Shown here: positions 41,270 to 50,763 of the stretch, one piece after another
Layout of the letters: each line of letters starts with the position of its first letter
How positions within the stretch are numbered: the stretch's first letter is position 1
Made by a program: the position numbers and the translations under genes
Notes under the pieces: generated by a model
Told to the model about the DNA's origin: nothing
Database searches by the model: none
The model's input: only the letters and a program-made list of their open reading frames with translations
NCBI RefSeq assembly: GCF_001010285.1
Contig: NZ_CP011104.1
Location: 4,154,001 to 4,218,000 of the forward strand
Reading direction: 5' to 3'
Origin: Photorhabdus thracensis
Lineage (GTDB): Bacteria; Pseudomonadota; Gammaproteobacteria; Enterobacterales; Enterobacteriaceae
DNA length: 64,000 nt

Positions 41270-42628
41270 TTATGAGGCGGCGGCGAATGTGACACTCGCC
41301 AATATAGCCAGGACGGCAGCTAACGCTGCGGCGCTGACTGTGGCAGCGGCAGCTAAAATTTCCACTAGTGCAATCAGCGCAGCAGCGACGGCAAGGGTGA
41401 CAAGGATAACAACGGCAACTTCGGCAATAATCACAACCATTTCCAGCATCTCTTCACCCACCTTTTTCAATATTTGCATCCAGCTAATGTTTTTGAGCTC
41501 TTCCAGGGTGATATCTGAGCCCTGTTGCACGGTTTGCCACCGGGTTTTTATCTCATTCTCAGTCCAGGTCACGATTTTCCCCGTTTGTTCATTAACCCAG
41601 GAAAACGCGTAACTGATTTGATGAGTGACCGGATCAATAATCTCTTCGCACACCCACTTCCCAGCTTCACTGAACTAGGTACCAAACTGGGTAAGGAGCT
41701 CACGGGTACTGTCGCGGATGTAATCTAATCCCTGTTCTGTCAGGTCGGCCACTTCCTGCCCGAGAATAATCCAATCTTCATAATTGGGCAAAAAAGACCA
41801 GGGAGAGGTACTGACAAGGGGTATATTTTTTGTCAGAGGTTGCGGAATGGTCCCCGGCACACCCTCTTCGGGTGGGACGGGTAAAGCTTCATCACCAGGA
41901 GGGGAACCGGGTGGCAGCGGGGCCAGTGGTATGGGATTTTTATAGTGTTGTGAACTGGGCTGATAAAGTTTCCGCCATGCCTCATCGTACTGTTTTTGTT
42001 CTTCTGTGCGGTTATCATCGACGCGCATCACGCCGAAGCGTTTTTCTGTTGCAATCTGAATGTAATCAGTTTGTTGTCCTTCAGTTAGGTTGTCTCCCGG
42101 AAATTTCACCTCAATCAACATTTTCAGATTATCGGGGTGCACGGAACCATCAAAGTAGGTAGCATTTCTGCCCGGCCAGCGGAGAGCCTCATCTTTAACC
42201 AGAATAATATCGGGGCGGCGAATGCGCTTAACCCCAAATTTCTCCACATCGTCGGCAGAAGGCCGGGCAAACGGATTACTGGATTGCGGTAAATTATCAC
42301 CATAACGCTGCTTAGAGACTTGACTGGTTGCTAGCATAGGCAGAGGAACATCCTTTTTCCCTCTGATAGCAAACACCACTTCCGCTTTATAGGGCCACAG
42401 GAAATCATGTTTATACTCTTCAACTTTGATTAACCCGCTCATGACAACTTGATTAAGAAAGCGAATGGCGCCCTGCCTGGTGAAAATCATTGCAGGCAGC
42501 CGCAGGGCGTATTCGGCTTTTTCCGCCAGGTAGCAGGGATCTTCATCGGCGGGAAAGATCCCTATTTCCATCGTGCAGTTAATTGAGGTAACGGCTAGAC
42601 ACATCTTACCGTCATTGGACATTGGCAT
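41270..42628 (-). pseudogene. VRR-NUC nuclease toxin (putative type VI effector) interrupted by one amber codon
   Basis: A single continuous frame runs from ATG 42628 to the stop at 41270 (451 sense codons) except for one TAG at codon 318 (41672-41674). The first part has an N-terminal region of unknown fold (1-115), then a PD-(D/E)XK nuclease of VRR-NUC type: D140 in RRPDIILV, E173 and K175 in LIEVKFPG, then GQQTDYIQIA. A proline-rich linker follows (235-270). After the amber the frame resumes with FSEAGKWVCEEIIDP and ends in a long Ala/Val/Leu-rich hydrophobic helical region. GGAGG lies seven bases before the ATG. The DUF3396 gene follows. It is probably a nonsense-mutated gene; the truncated 317-residue product would still contain the nuclease. 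Confidence 0.75.
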
Positions 42629-42949
42629 ACTTATTCCTCCATAAGAAATGGGATAATGACGAAGAGGCCATTAAACGAATAATCACGTTCTGCTTTTTAA
42701 ATAGCGCAGCACAACGCTTCCTCATATTACCGAGCCGGTGTTTCAACCTGATGGCTCTGAATACAAAGACAGTTCCAGCCTGTTCCGTAGTAAAAAATGA
42801 AAGCGGAAAACACCTGTCACTTAATACGTGGCATTTGAGAGAACAATAAACAGCTTCCCGCTGAGTAGAGTGGAAATAAGTAACAGAGAATTTCGTCCTC
42901 TGAATTTTATGACCACAAGATCACGATATTTATCATATAAACATAACAA

Positions 42950-42971
42950 AAATGTGATGTATATCACATAA
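42950..42971. promoter_or_regulatory. Near-perfect CRP (cAMP receptor protein) binding site
   Basis: AAATGTGATGTATATCACATAA carries TGTGA-N6-TCACA exactly (42953-42968) and agrees with the extended AAATGTGATCTAGATCACATTT consensus at most positions. A TAAATA -10 on the minus strand near 42926-42931 would place the site at about -41 for the nuclease toxin gene, 320 bases before its ATG. Control of the plus-strand gene at 43526 is less likely from distance. Confidence 0.7.
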
Positions 42972-43208
42972 AATAGCTAATTAATCACTACCCATCGTAT
43001 GGAATGAATAAAAATCGCCGTAAATTTTTGCTTAATACGGGGGAGATCTAAAACCTCAAAAGCGTTAAGATATTACAGGTGTATTTGGGCTGACGATGTA
43101 TGCTTTGAGTGTTTCTATTTGAATTCGGTGACCGTCTTAACGATCACCTTTAATTGAATGGCAATGAGATAAAATGATGTCGGAGTTAATTGGCGATTAG
43201 CTTTCCCA

Positions 43209-43325
43209 TTACTCTCTTTTTATTGAGTTGTTATCAGATGGCGTATTCTTATCTTCAAGCTTCTTCTCCAATTCATTTAAACGCTGCTCCATCGCTGTTA
43301 ATTTTTCACGGGTATGCAGCAGAAC
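43209..43325 (-). pseudogene. 3' fragment of a ubiK (yqiC)-like gene
   Basis: This minus-strand segment reads VLLHTREKLTAMEQRLNELE, then KKLEDKNTPS and so on to a stop at 43209. It matches the C-terminal coiled coil of UbiK (E. coli [20 protein letters not shown]), the ubiquinone biosynthesis accessory factor. A stop lies just upstream (43326-43328) and the first half of the gene is absent. It is a displaced 3' scrap of about 117 bases rather than a gene. The identification rests on one short match. Confidence 0.6.
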
Positions 43326-43525
43326 TTAGGGCGAGATCTCACTATGGTGAAGAATCTTTTACTCTTTTGACTAAATTCTGGTGAAAGTGGTTTATATTGT
43401 AGGTACATAAAGTAGAAATTTTCTTTATGAGATTGAGTGTATATTGTACGAAAAATAACGTTATAGAAGAGAAAGTTGTATTAAAACGCAGTAAGCCATT
43501 CTAAACAACATAAGGAGTATCTAAC

Positions 43526-43981
43526 ATGTTAGTACGCAAGTCGTTGTTGGCCCTGTTTGCAACTGCTTCCCTCACTGCCGCAGGTGTCGTTTATGCAGGT
43601 CCACCCGTAACAGTTACATTTAAACATCTTGGTGCATCGGGAAGTGCTGATGCTGTTTATACCATCATAACTAATAATGAAGTCAGTACAAACGTAAATG
43701 CAACACCTAAGCCCAGAGTTAGAGTCAGGCAAGGGGAATCCGATAGCTATCAGGTTCAAAGCCCGATTACACCTGATGGAAACTATGCAATAGTGCGATA
43801 TGAAATCGGGAATAAGACTTGTGTGTTTTCAACTACTTTTATAAACACATACGTTAATGGCGTTAAAATTCCGAAGTGGAATAAGGGAGCAACGCCGAGT
43901 GGGGGGGCTGTTTGTAATGCAACTATCACCTCTACTAATTTTCTTACCTACGCATGGTCAGTTGAGTTCACTATGAAGTAG
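43526..43981 (+). CDS. Small secreted protein, unrecognised
   Basis: A 151-residue precursor with a good signal peptide (VRKSLLALFATASL, cleavage likely after VVYA at residue 24), preceded by AAGGAG. The mature part of about 127 residues is rich in Thr, Val and Asn with alternating hydrophobic residues, suggesting a beta-sandwich. Two cysteines (C99, C130) could form one disulphide. It has no transmembrane segment after the signal. I do not recognise a family. It lies next to an IS630 element and downstream of the ubiK scrap in the accessory region. Confidence 0.75.
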   Translation: MLVRKSLLALFATASLTAAGVVYAGPPVTVTFKHLGASGSADAVYTIITNNEVSTNVNATPKPRVRVRQGESDSYQVQSPITPDGNYAIVRYEIGNKTCVFSTTFINTYVNGVKIPKWNKGATPSGGAVCNATITSTNFLTYAWSVEFTMK

Positions 43982-44197
43982 TGGGGAGTGAGCCAGATTA
44001 CGCTATTAGAGATATCTGGCTCATTACCTTGCTTGAAAGTGAACTCTTTATGATTGATTCGCTCAATTCTTTTTAATCAGTCGTCACTGGCAGGATAGAA
44101 TGTTTATCGTGTTGAGTTGGTAAATATTTTGCGTGATTGCAGTCGCTTTAGTTAATTGAAAAATACTTGGTGTAAGTGACATAATATATTATATATA

Positions 44198-45290
44198 CCC
44201 GCTTAACTTGAAGATGCAGTATTCATAACCTGGAAGTTGTCATTAATACGGCACGACAGGTTCCCGGCCAGTTCCGGTAATATTTCCGTAAAAAAGCGAT
44301 GTATTGCCTGCTTGAACAAGGTCGTCGAGGCGAAATAATGGTTATTCCTGACTTGTTCATTCATCACCTTCCACAGCCTTTCTATCGGGTTCAGATTCGG
44401 GCTGTACGGTGGCAGGTAATGAAGCTCAATATTCATCACATAAGCCCAGTCTTTCACCAGCCTGCTTCGGTGGTAACCAGCTCCGTCAAGGATAATATGA
44501 ACCTTCTGACTGACCGGATAGGTTTCACGCAGAGCAATGAAAAACTCTGCGATGTGATAACTGTCGATACGGTCATACTCGCGTACTACCGTTTTACTAA
44601 TATCAGCCAGATTAAGGGCCCCCATCAGGTTCAGACGGGTACGGCTTCCCGTGGTTTTCACCGCGGTTTTCTGGCCTTTTCGCATCCAGCCATAAGCCAG
44701 TTTCGTCCCCTGCGTGGGATGGACGCCATCAATGAACAGGATGGGCTCATGGTCTCCGGCTTCCTGCTTGAGTTTCCCGTAGGTTTCTATAAAGGCCCGC
44801 TGCTGTTCCGCGTTGAACTTGTGTGGCACGCCGGTCGGCTTTTTATAACTGAATCCCTGGTGGTGCAGCCATTTATTCATGCCGGGAACGGTGTAACGGA
44901 TATCCCACGCTTCTTTGACAAGGCGGATAACCGCCTGTGTGGTGGGCAGAAGATTTGCGGTCAGATAGGCGATAAGTTCCTGAGTCTGTGTTTCGCTGAG
45001 ATGGCTCTGAGAGCCGCCATTTTCGGGCTTGATTTTACGGTGATTAAGGTAATCGCTGATATGACGATGAACGGTCGTTTCATGAAGACGCAGGGCCTGA
45101 GCGATCATGACAGAACTCCAGCCCTCAGAGGCCAGGAGGACCGCTTTGATGCGATCACACTCTCTCTTATCACGGCAGGTGTGATGGAGATGTTCAAGTT
45201 CGGCTTTTTGTTCATCGGTAATGAATATTTTCATGACAGATACCATGAACCTCATTTGGGCGAAAATCAAGCAGTTTCAATGATTACGGG
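44198..45290. mobile_element. IS630-family insertion sequence at a TA target
   Basis: The element spans about 1093 bases. Its ends are imperfect inverted repeats beginning CCCG: left CCCGCTTAACTTGAAGATGC, right (complement) CCCGTAATCATTGAAACTGC. It is flanked by TA on both sides (44196-44197 and 45291-45292), the target duplication of IS630/Tc1-type transposons. It contains one intact transposase gene. The insertion lies in very AT-rich sequence. Confidence 0.82.
44203..45234 (-). CDS. IS630 family transposase
   Basis: A 343-residue DDE transposase reading MKIFITDEQKAELEHLHH at its start, as in IS630. N-terminal helix-turn-helix domains (about 15-110) include MIAQALRLHETTVHRHI. The catalytic residues lie in LFIDGVHPTQG, HIILDGAGYHRS and PPYSPNLNPIERLWK. 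The frame is intact, so the copy may be active. The ATG at 45234 was chosen because it gives the family N-terminus; the frame stays open another 36 bases upstream. Confidence 0.93.
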   Translation of the reverse strand: MKIFITDEQKAELEHLHHTCRDKRECDRIKAVLLASEGWSSVMIAQALRLHETTVHRHISDYLNHRKIKPENGGSQSHLSETQTQELIAYLTANLLPTTQAVIRLVKEAWDIRYTVPGMNKWLHHQGFSYKKPTGVPHKFNAEQQRAFIETYGKLKQEAGDHEPILFIDGVHPTQGTKLAYGWMRKGQKTAVKTTGSRTRLNLMGALNLADISKTVVREYDRIDSYHIAEFFIALRETYPVSQKVHIILDGAGYHRSRLVKDWAYVMNIELHYLPPYSPNLNPIERLWKVMNEQVRNNHYFASTTLFKQAIHRFFTEILPELAGNLSCRINDNFQVMNTASSS

Positions 45291-45588
45291 TATATTATAT
45301 ATTTTATTGCTGAGTTAAAAATAAAATATATAGGGTGATTTTGACTTCGCTATTATCAATTAATATGTTGAGTGTTTATCTTTTTTAGTTCAGCTTTTTT
45401 TGATTTTCTATTGACAGACTATTAGTTCTACACTATTTTTAAAATTGTAAAGTATTATTATATCTTAAATTTATGGATTATAATGATCGAATATAGATGT
45501 TGATAAGTTAGTTGAGTTTTTTGGTGTAATATGAATTTCTATATTTATAACTTGATGCTGAATTTAATATTATAAGGAGTAATATATT

Positions 45589-45954
45589 ATGACTGATCAA
45601 AATAGTTCTGCTGAAATAATTTCTTCTAATGTATTGATTTCTGATGTAACTGTATCTTCCATTGAAATTGCTCCAGAAATAGCGAGAGACAATGCTCATG
45701 TACAAATTACTGATGGAGAAGGTAAGACCAAGGATTTTCTTCTGGATAAAAGTGATGGCGGTTATCAAGGGTATGGTAGTCTAATAAGTTTGGTTCTTGC
45801 ACACCTTAATTCGAAAAAGGTCAATATTAGAACTACCGGATATATATACAAAGATTATGGATATATCAACGGCGTATCATTTAAGACTGACAAGCCTAAA
45901 ACAGACCCTAAAACAGATCCAAAAACAGATCCAAAAACAGATCCAAATACTTAA
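45589..45954 (+). CDS. Small acidic protein with C-terminal KTDP repeats, unrecognised
   Basis: A 121-residue protein without signal peptide. The N-terminal part is rich in Ser, Ile and acidic residues (ISSNVLISDVTVSSIEIAPE). The centre has GYQGYGSLISLVLAHL and TTGYIYKDYGYINGV. The C-terminus is four tandem KTDP units (104-119) and NT. ATAAGGAG lies ten bases before the ATG, supporting translation. Base composition is very AT-rich, typical of acquired DNA. I know no homologue. The layout of a compact domain with a repeated tail could suit a secreted or surface-displayed peptide, but that is speculation. Confidence 0.65.
   Translation: MTDQNSSAEIISSNVLISDVTVSSIEIAPEIARDNAHVQITDGEGKTKDFLLDKSDGGYQGYGSLISLVLAHLNSKKVNIRTTGYIYKDYGYINGVSFKTDKPKTDPKTDPKTDPKTDPNT
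45898..45945 (+). repeat. Four 12-base tandem repeats encoding KTDP
   Basis: The unit AAA-ACA-GAT/C-CCA/T is repeated four times without interruption. The last three copies are identical in DNA, which suggests recent slippage expansion. Confidence 0.88.
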
Positions 45955-46860
45955 GAGAATGATAGGTAAGACTATAATGTAATGAGAATTCCTATGGAAA
46001 ATATGATTTGTTATTATTTTTATTAAAATACTAAGAGCACATCCTATTAGGTTATTTTATTTGCCATTTTAAGCCTGGGCAGTGTTCAAACTATTTGTAA
46101 GAATAAGGTCTATTTGGATAAAAAGTAAGTTGAAATTAATTTTAAATAAAACCCTGACGTTCAATCTTCAGGGTTTATATTTATTAGTAACTACGCATAC
46201 CTTGAATTTTAGGAGAAAAATACCTATAGATAATTTTTTATTAGCTTTATTTGGTCACTAGATATTATAGAAAATATATTCTAATGAATACTGTTTTATA
46301 AGTAAATCAATGCTATTCGGTAATAATGTTGCCAATACGAATGAATTTACTTATTAAATATAAAATATTATAAAGTATAGTTGTAATTTGTATGAGAATA
46401 TTTTTAAATCTTACTGTTTTCTAAAGGATGTAAGTTAACAATTGATATCATCAATGGAATATATATTATACTATTTATTTTGAAGTTATATTAACTGGTT
46501 TATTCACGTGGGCTAATAAAATAGAGCGGGTTTTGTTGTCATTTCATGAAGTTGCTATCTGAAATTACGTATGCTGATATATGTGGTAACGGTTAAGTAA
46601 TGCTAGAAGATTTATGGAAATATGTCCTCCATTTTGAAGAAATAAACTGGGATTAGCCAAAGTGAAATGATATTAAGTACTCTTATTTATGCAAGGAAAA
46701 TAAATGTCAAATTAATCAGTTAGCTATCTGGGAAATTCTTATCTGGTTTTTGTTCCATTGGGAGAGTTAGTGAACCCAAATAGCATAAAATAGAGATGGC
46801 CAATAAAATTATTGGCCATTAAGGGAGATACTATCAATAAGACAATTAGCAAATTGGTTA
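45955..46860. other. AT-rich non-coding region with two hairpins
   Basis: About 900 bases without a supportable gene. A hairpin AAACCCTGA / TCAGGGTTT at 46148-46176 followed by TATATTTATT may end the KTDP gene transcript. A second hairpin lies at 46796-46819. An 18-codon frame at 46600 is too short to support. Confidence 0.55.
46796..46819. terminator. Palindromic hairpin downstream of the MarA-like gene
   Basis: ATGGCCAATAA and TTATTGGCCAT are an 11-base perfect inverted repeat with only AA between them, 40 bases beyond the stop of the minus-strand regulator. The T-tract is weak, so it may be a protein site or a mild terminator. Confidence 0.5.
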
Positions 46861-47223
46861 TTACTCACAACGTAAAAAATACTTTAATTCAGGCAGATTA
46901 CCGTTCTCTCTGAATCTGGCCGGTGTGGTGTTAAAGTGTTTTTTAAAGATCCGGGTAAATGTTGCTTGAGAACTGAAGCCATACTGTAGAGCAATGTCAA
47001 GAATCGGCAGATTTTCTTCACGCAGAGATTTTGCTGCTTCATGCAAACGCCGTTTGCGGACATATTCACCCAGAGTACAGCCTTTCACCTCTTTAAATAC
47101 CCTTTGCAGATGCCACTTTGAATAACCACTCCTATTAGCAATGGTATCTATTTTTATACCTTCGTTACATTGAAGCTGGGTTTCAAGCCATCTGACAATA
47201 TCGTTTACTACAGTTTCTGACAT
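46861..47223 (-). CDS. AraC-family regulator of the MarA/SoxS/Rob/RamA type
   Basis: A 120-residue protein that is almost only the two-helix-turn-helix DNA-binding domain, like MarA (127) and SoxS (107). The first recognition region SGYSKWHLQRVFKEVKG is nearly identical to MarA (SGYSKWHLQRMFKKETG). The second is ALQYGFSSQATFTRIFKKHF. Such regulators act as monomers at marbox promoters controlling efflux, porins and oxidative defence. Which member it is cannot be fixed from sequence. No ligand-binding domain is present, so activity probably follows its own expression. It is divergent from the membrane protein gene at 47488. Confidence 0.85.
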   Translation of the reverse strand: MSETVVNDIVRWLETQLQCNEGIKIDTIANRSGYSKWHLQRVFKEVKGCTLGEYVRKRRLHEAAKSLREENLPILDIALQYGFSSQATFTRIFKKHFNTTPARFRENGNLPELKYFLRCE

Positions 47224-47487
47224 TTTCTACCTCCCACTAATGGTGGGCTAGTTGCTAAAATATTAGAGTTAATTATCTATTCCTGTAATTATAATAACGT
47301 TAGTTATTATTTTGAGTATTTTAAGATAAATTGGAAATTTCTATAGGCAAAAAGTGCTATTTATAATTGATCATTACCCTTATTTGTGTAAATTTCCTTT
47401 GCTTTAACAACAAGTAGCATCAAATGATCTTCACCAATTTATTTAAAGCAGTATCATCGTGCGTCATTTAATTTAATGGAGGTTGTA

Positions 47488-48102
47488 ATGCAATCGGACG
47501 TGGCTTTTTTAACTAAAAAACTGGCATTTTTTGTTTTTTATGCTCTGATTTTGTCCATAGTTATCGGCTTACTTTTTATCGATGTTGTCTATTTGCAGAA
47601 TGCAGTGAAGGAGAGTTCATTAACGGAAATTTCTCAGGAGAGTATACTGTTTGTTATTTCTGCTGCATTTTTTCTGGAAGCAAAAAAGAATAGTCAATTG
47701 CGTCCTGCATTAGTCTTGATATCAGGTTTTTTTGCTTGTTTATTGATAAGAGAGTTGGATTCCATATTTGATGTAATATTTCATGGTGCTTGGGCGTGGG
47801 TTGCTATTCCGTTGGCGTTAATTTGTATTTTTTACGCTGTTTACCGAGGTCGGGTTACATTGGTTGGGCTTACTCATTTTGCCCGTCATCAAAGTTACGG
47901 CATGATGGTTTCAGGTATCTTGTGTGTGTTGGTTTTTTCCCGTCTATTTGGTATGGGCGTGTTATGGCAAGGTTTAATGCTGGAAAATTTTGATCGAATT
48001 GTAAAAAATATGGCTGAAGAAGGGTGCGAAGTTCTGGGTTATTGTTTGTGCCTGGTTGCAACTTTCTGGTATCTGCCTGATGCAATAAAATTTCGTAAGT
48101 AA
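47488..48102 (+). CDS. Integral membrane protein, unrecognised
   Basis: A 204-residue protein with about six hydrophobic segments (roughly 14-34, 55-65, 75-90, 102-120, 143-160 and 180-197). Charged loops such as EAKKNSQLRP, RELDS and ARHQSYG lie between them. The ATG at 47488 follows GGAGG at good spacing. An ATG four codons upstream would overlap that ribosome site. I do not recognise the family. It is divergent from the MarA-like regulator and convergent with hmuV, so it could be a target of the regulator, which is only a guess. Confidence 0.75.
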   Translation: MQSDVAFLTKKLAFFVFYALILSIVIGLLFIDVVYLQNAVKESSLTEISQESILFVISAAFFLEAKKNSQLRPALVLISGFFACLLIRELDSIFDVIFHGAWAWVAIPLALICIFYAVYRGRVTLVGLTHFARHQSYGMMVSGILCVLVFSRLFGMGVLWQGLMLENFDRIVKNMAEEGCEVLGYCLCLVATFWYLPDAIKFRK

Positions 48103-48152
48103 AAAGCAAGACAGGCAAATAGCTAAAATAATTTGCCTGTCAGCTTTTGTCA

Positions 48153-48947
48153 TTATTGCCTCAAATAAATCTGAGGTTGTTGAGTCTCAGGATGGCGGGT
48201 AATACCAAGATCTGCCTGATACCATTTTTTTAGAACTTGATCACTCAGTACCTCTTCTGGCGTACCTGCCGCAACTAGTTTCCCTTTATGTAACAGAAAA
48301 ATTTTATCTGCGTAGAGAGCGGCAAGATTGAGATCATGCAGAACACAGCACATTGCCATCGGTTGTTCCCGTGTCAGCCGGTAAAGCAGACGCAGCGTAT
48401 GTTGTTGGTGATAAAGATCTAAGGCTGATGTCGGTTCATCAAGAAACAAACAACACTCTGTCGGTGTTGGAGACCAGAGTTGGGCAAGGACACGGGCTAA
48501 TTGTACTCTTTGTTGTTCACCACCGGATAATTGCCGGTAGTCACGGTAGCGTAACTCTTGGCAATCCGTTTGTTCAATAACGGTATCGATTGCTGTTTGT
48601 TGATGATGAATACCATGAGGAGAGCGCCCCATAGCAATGACCTCTTCCACACTGAAAGGGAAAGAGAGTGAACTGTACTGACGCATGACGGCCCGGGTTC
48701 GGGCCAGCTGTTGAGCTGGCCATTGCTCAATGGGTGTTCCCTGTAAATAACATTGCCCCTGTTCAGGTTTCACATATCCTGTCAGCAGTCGCAGTAATGT
48801 GGATTTTCCTGCGCCGTTGGGTCCGATAATGGCGACAACTTCACCTTTATTTACTGAGAGCGAAACATTATCAATAATTTTCCGGTTGCCAATTGAATAA
48901 CTCAGATTTTGTGCTTGCAGAAAATTATTATTTTTTATGACTTCCAT
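48153..48947 (-). CDS. hmuV: Haem ABC transporter ATP-binding protein HmuV
   Basis: A 264-residue ATPase for haem import. Walker A is GPNGAGKST, the signature is [15 protein letters not shown], Walker B is [11 protein letters not shown], and the switch is [13 protein letters not shown]. All are typical of HmuV/FecE. The ATG at 48947 overlaps the hmuU stop (TAATG) and was chosen over an upstream ATG inside hmuU. It is the last gene of hemP-hmuRSTUV. Confidence 0.94.
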   Translation of the reverse strand: MEVIKNNNFLQAQNLSYSIGNRKIIDNVSLSVNKGEVVAIIGPNGAGKSTLLRLLTGYVKPEQGQCYLQGTPIEQWPAQQLARTRAVMRQYSSLSFPFSVEEVIAMGRSPHGIHHQQTAIDTVIEQTDCQELRYRDYRQLSGGEQQRVQLARVLAQLWSPTPTECCLFLDEPTSALDLYHQQHTLRLLYRLTREQPMAMCCVLHDLNLAALYADKIFLLHKGKLVAAGTPEEVLSDQVLKKWYQADLGITRHPETQQPQIYLRQ

Positions 48948-49948
48948 TATATCCGGCTCCCTGGCTGTTTGAGTATCAGCCATAGAAAGTATGGCCCACC
49001 GATCAAACCCGTAATTAAACCCACGGGCATTTCTGCCGGGGAAACCAATGTTCTTGCCAGTGTATCTGCGGTAAGCAGAAGAGAGGCGCCACCTAATGCG
49101 GCACCGGGAAGCAGCCAGCTATGGTCGCCACCAAACCGCATTCTGATCAGGTGGGGGACAACCAACCCGACAAATCCAATAACACCACTTAATGCAACGG
49201 CGCTACCAATGAGCAGGGCGCTGAGGAGTAATAACTGGAATTTGGTGCGCTGGACGTTAATGCCGAGATAGTGGGCTTCTTCATCTCCCAATTGCAACAG
49301 ATTCAGTTTACGGGCCTGACTGAAAGTCAGGATGGAAGCCGGAATAATTAAGGAAGCGGCAATTGCCAGAGTCGGCCACTCTATTTGGCTGAGTGAACCC
49401 ATCATCCATAAAGAGAATTGGCGTAGTTGCTGGTCATCACTGATATAACTCAGGGCTCCAATAGCGGATGCGCAGAGCGCATTGATGGCGATCCCGGCCA
49501 GTAATAAACGAGCCAAATTTCCTTGGTTATATTTATTCAGTGAAAAAATCAGTAATGAAATTAACAGGCTACCAATAAATGCGGCAATAATGTGCCCATA
49601 TACGGCAATGGCAGATGGCAGGCTAACGGGCAAAATAATCGCCATTGCAACCATCAGTGCTGCTCCACTGCTCATACCCAGTAAGCCAGGATCTGCCAGT
49701 GGGTTACGAAATAGCCCTTGCATCACCGCACCGGAGGCGGCTAAAGCACAGCCAACCAGCATCGCCAATAATACTCTTGGTAATCTGATGTTCAACCAGA
49801 TTTGCCACTGGGGATCACTGATCGGGGATTCCCACAATGTCTTAAAAGATAGTGTTAATGCGCCCAGATTGGCGGAGCCAATAGCCAACCCAGACAGTAG
49901 CAGACAAAGAAACGCTAAACCCAATCCCGGAGACTTCATACGGCTCAT
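48947..49948 (-). CDS. hmuU: Haem ABC transporter permease HmuU
   Basis: A 333-residue FecCD-family inner-membrane permease with about nine or ten hydrophobic segments. Signatures: [35 protein letters not shown], and the coupling loop [16 protein letters not shown]. It pairs with HmuV and receives haem from HmuT. The start overlaps the hmuT stop by four bases. Confidence 0.94.
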   Translation of the reverse strand: MSRMKSPGLGLAFLCLLLSGLAIGSANLGALTLSFKTLWESPISDPQWQIWLNIRLPRVLLAMLVGCALAASGAVMQGLFRNPLADPGLLGMSSGAALMVAMAIILPVSLPSAIAVYGHIIAAFIGSLLISLLIFSLNKYNQGNLARLLLAGIAINALCASAIGALSYISDDQQLRQFSLWMMGSLSQIEWPTLAIAASLIIPASILTFSQARKLNLLQLGDEEAHYLGINVQRTKFQLLLLSALLIGSAVALSGVIGFVGLVVPHLIRMRFGGDHSWLLPGAALGGASLLLTADTLARTLVSPAEMPVGLITGLIGGPYFLWLILKQPGSRI

Positions 49949-50763
49949 TGGGCCTTCTCCGCCGCCTGTCGTAGTTGCTTCATCACTGTAGGGGTTTCGA
50001 GGCCAAAACCAAGCAGGCCCATATCATCGGCAATTAAAATCTGTTGTTTCTGACCTGCCGGGGTATGTTTCAAGCCCGGTAATTGCCAGATTTTATCCAA
50101 GCCGCCCATTGATTTAATGCCATCTTCAGTCACCAGTAATAAATCTGGCGCACTGGCAATAACACCCTCCTGTGAAAGAGGGCGGTAACTGTTAAAACCT
50201 TGCATTGCATTAGTCGCGCCAATAGCACGAATCATTTTATCGGCTGCGGTTTTTTGCCCGGCAGCCATTGGCATGATACCCCCGTGGCTCATCACAAACA
50301 GAATACGGGTTGGCAATGGGGTTGTTGGGATGTCTGCCAGTTTTTTCTGATATTGCTTAATCAGTTGTTCGCCGCGTTCAGCTTGATTGACCGCCTTGGC
50401 GACGGTCTTGATTTTCTCAGGAACGGCTTCTAACGATGCTTTTCCGGTTATCTGAATAACGTTTACACCAGAATCCTGGAGTTGCTTAAATGCCAGTGAA
50501 GGTTTTGCCAGCTCACTGGTCAGAACCAGTGTCGGATGCATAGAAAGAATGCCCTCAGGATTGAGCAATCTCATATAGCCGACGTCGGGTAGGGCAAGCA
50601 ATTCTGTTGGTTTCTGACTGGTGCTGTCTCTGGCGACAACTTTTTTCCCTTCACCAAGTGCAAAAACAATTTCAGATACATCGCCACCAATGGTGACGAT
50701 CCGTTCAGTAGAAAAAGCACTGAACGATACCGCAAGGACAAATGTCAGAAGCCATTGTTTCAT
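49945..50763 (-). CDS. hmuT: Periplasmic haem-binding protein HmuT
   Basis: A 272-residue precursor with signal peptide ([17 protein letters not shown]). It is a cluster A-II binding protein that carries haem from the outer-membrane receptor to HmuUV. The tyrosine in DVGYMRLLN and the histidine in VMSHGG correspond to the haem-contacting residues known for Yersinia HmuT (Y70, H167), as judged by eye. Its start overlaps the hmuS stop by four bases. Confidence 0.93.
   Translation of the reverse strand: MKQWLLTFVLAVSFSAFSTERIVTIGGDVSEIVFALGEGKKVVARDSTSQKPTELLALPDVGYMRLLNPEGILSMHPTLVLTSELAKPSLAFKQLQDSGVNVIQITGKASLEAVPEKIKTVAKAVNQAERGEQLIKQYQKKLADIPTTPLPTRILFVMSHGGIMPMAAGQKTAADKMIRAIGATNAMQGFNSYRPLSQEGVIASAPDLLLVTEDGIKSMGGLDKIWQLPGLKHTPAGQKQQILIADDMGLLGFGLETPTVMKQLRQAAEKAQ

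Noticed and set aside
42622-42849. 75-codon plus-strand frame next to the nuclease gene start
   Set aside because: Its first part overlaps the ribosome site of the minus-strand gene. No signal, domain or ribosome site was seen.
44299-45318. Plus-strand open frame of 339 codons across the IS630 element
   Set aside because: It is the antisense of the transposase gene; the minus-strand frame carries the DDE motifs.
45893-45951. CRISPR-like array in the KTDP repeat
   Set aside because: The repeats are contiguous 12-base coding units with no spacers.
46600-46656. 18-codon frame in the AT-rich gap before the MarA-like gene
   Set aside because: Too short, no ribosome site, no homology recognised.
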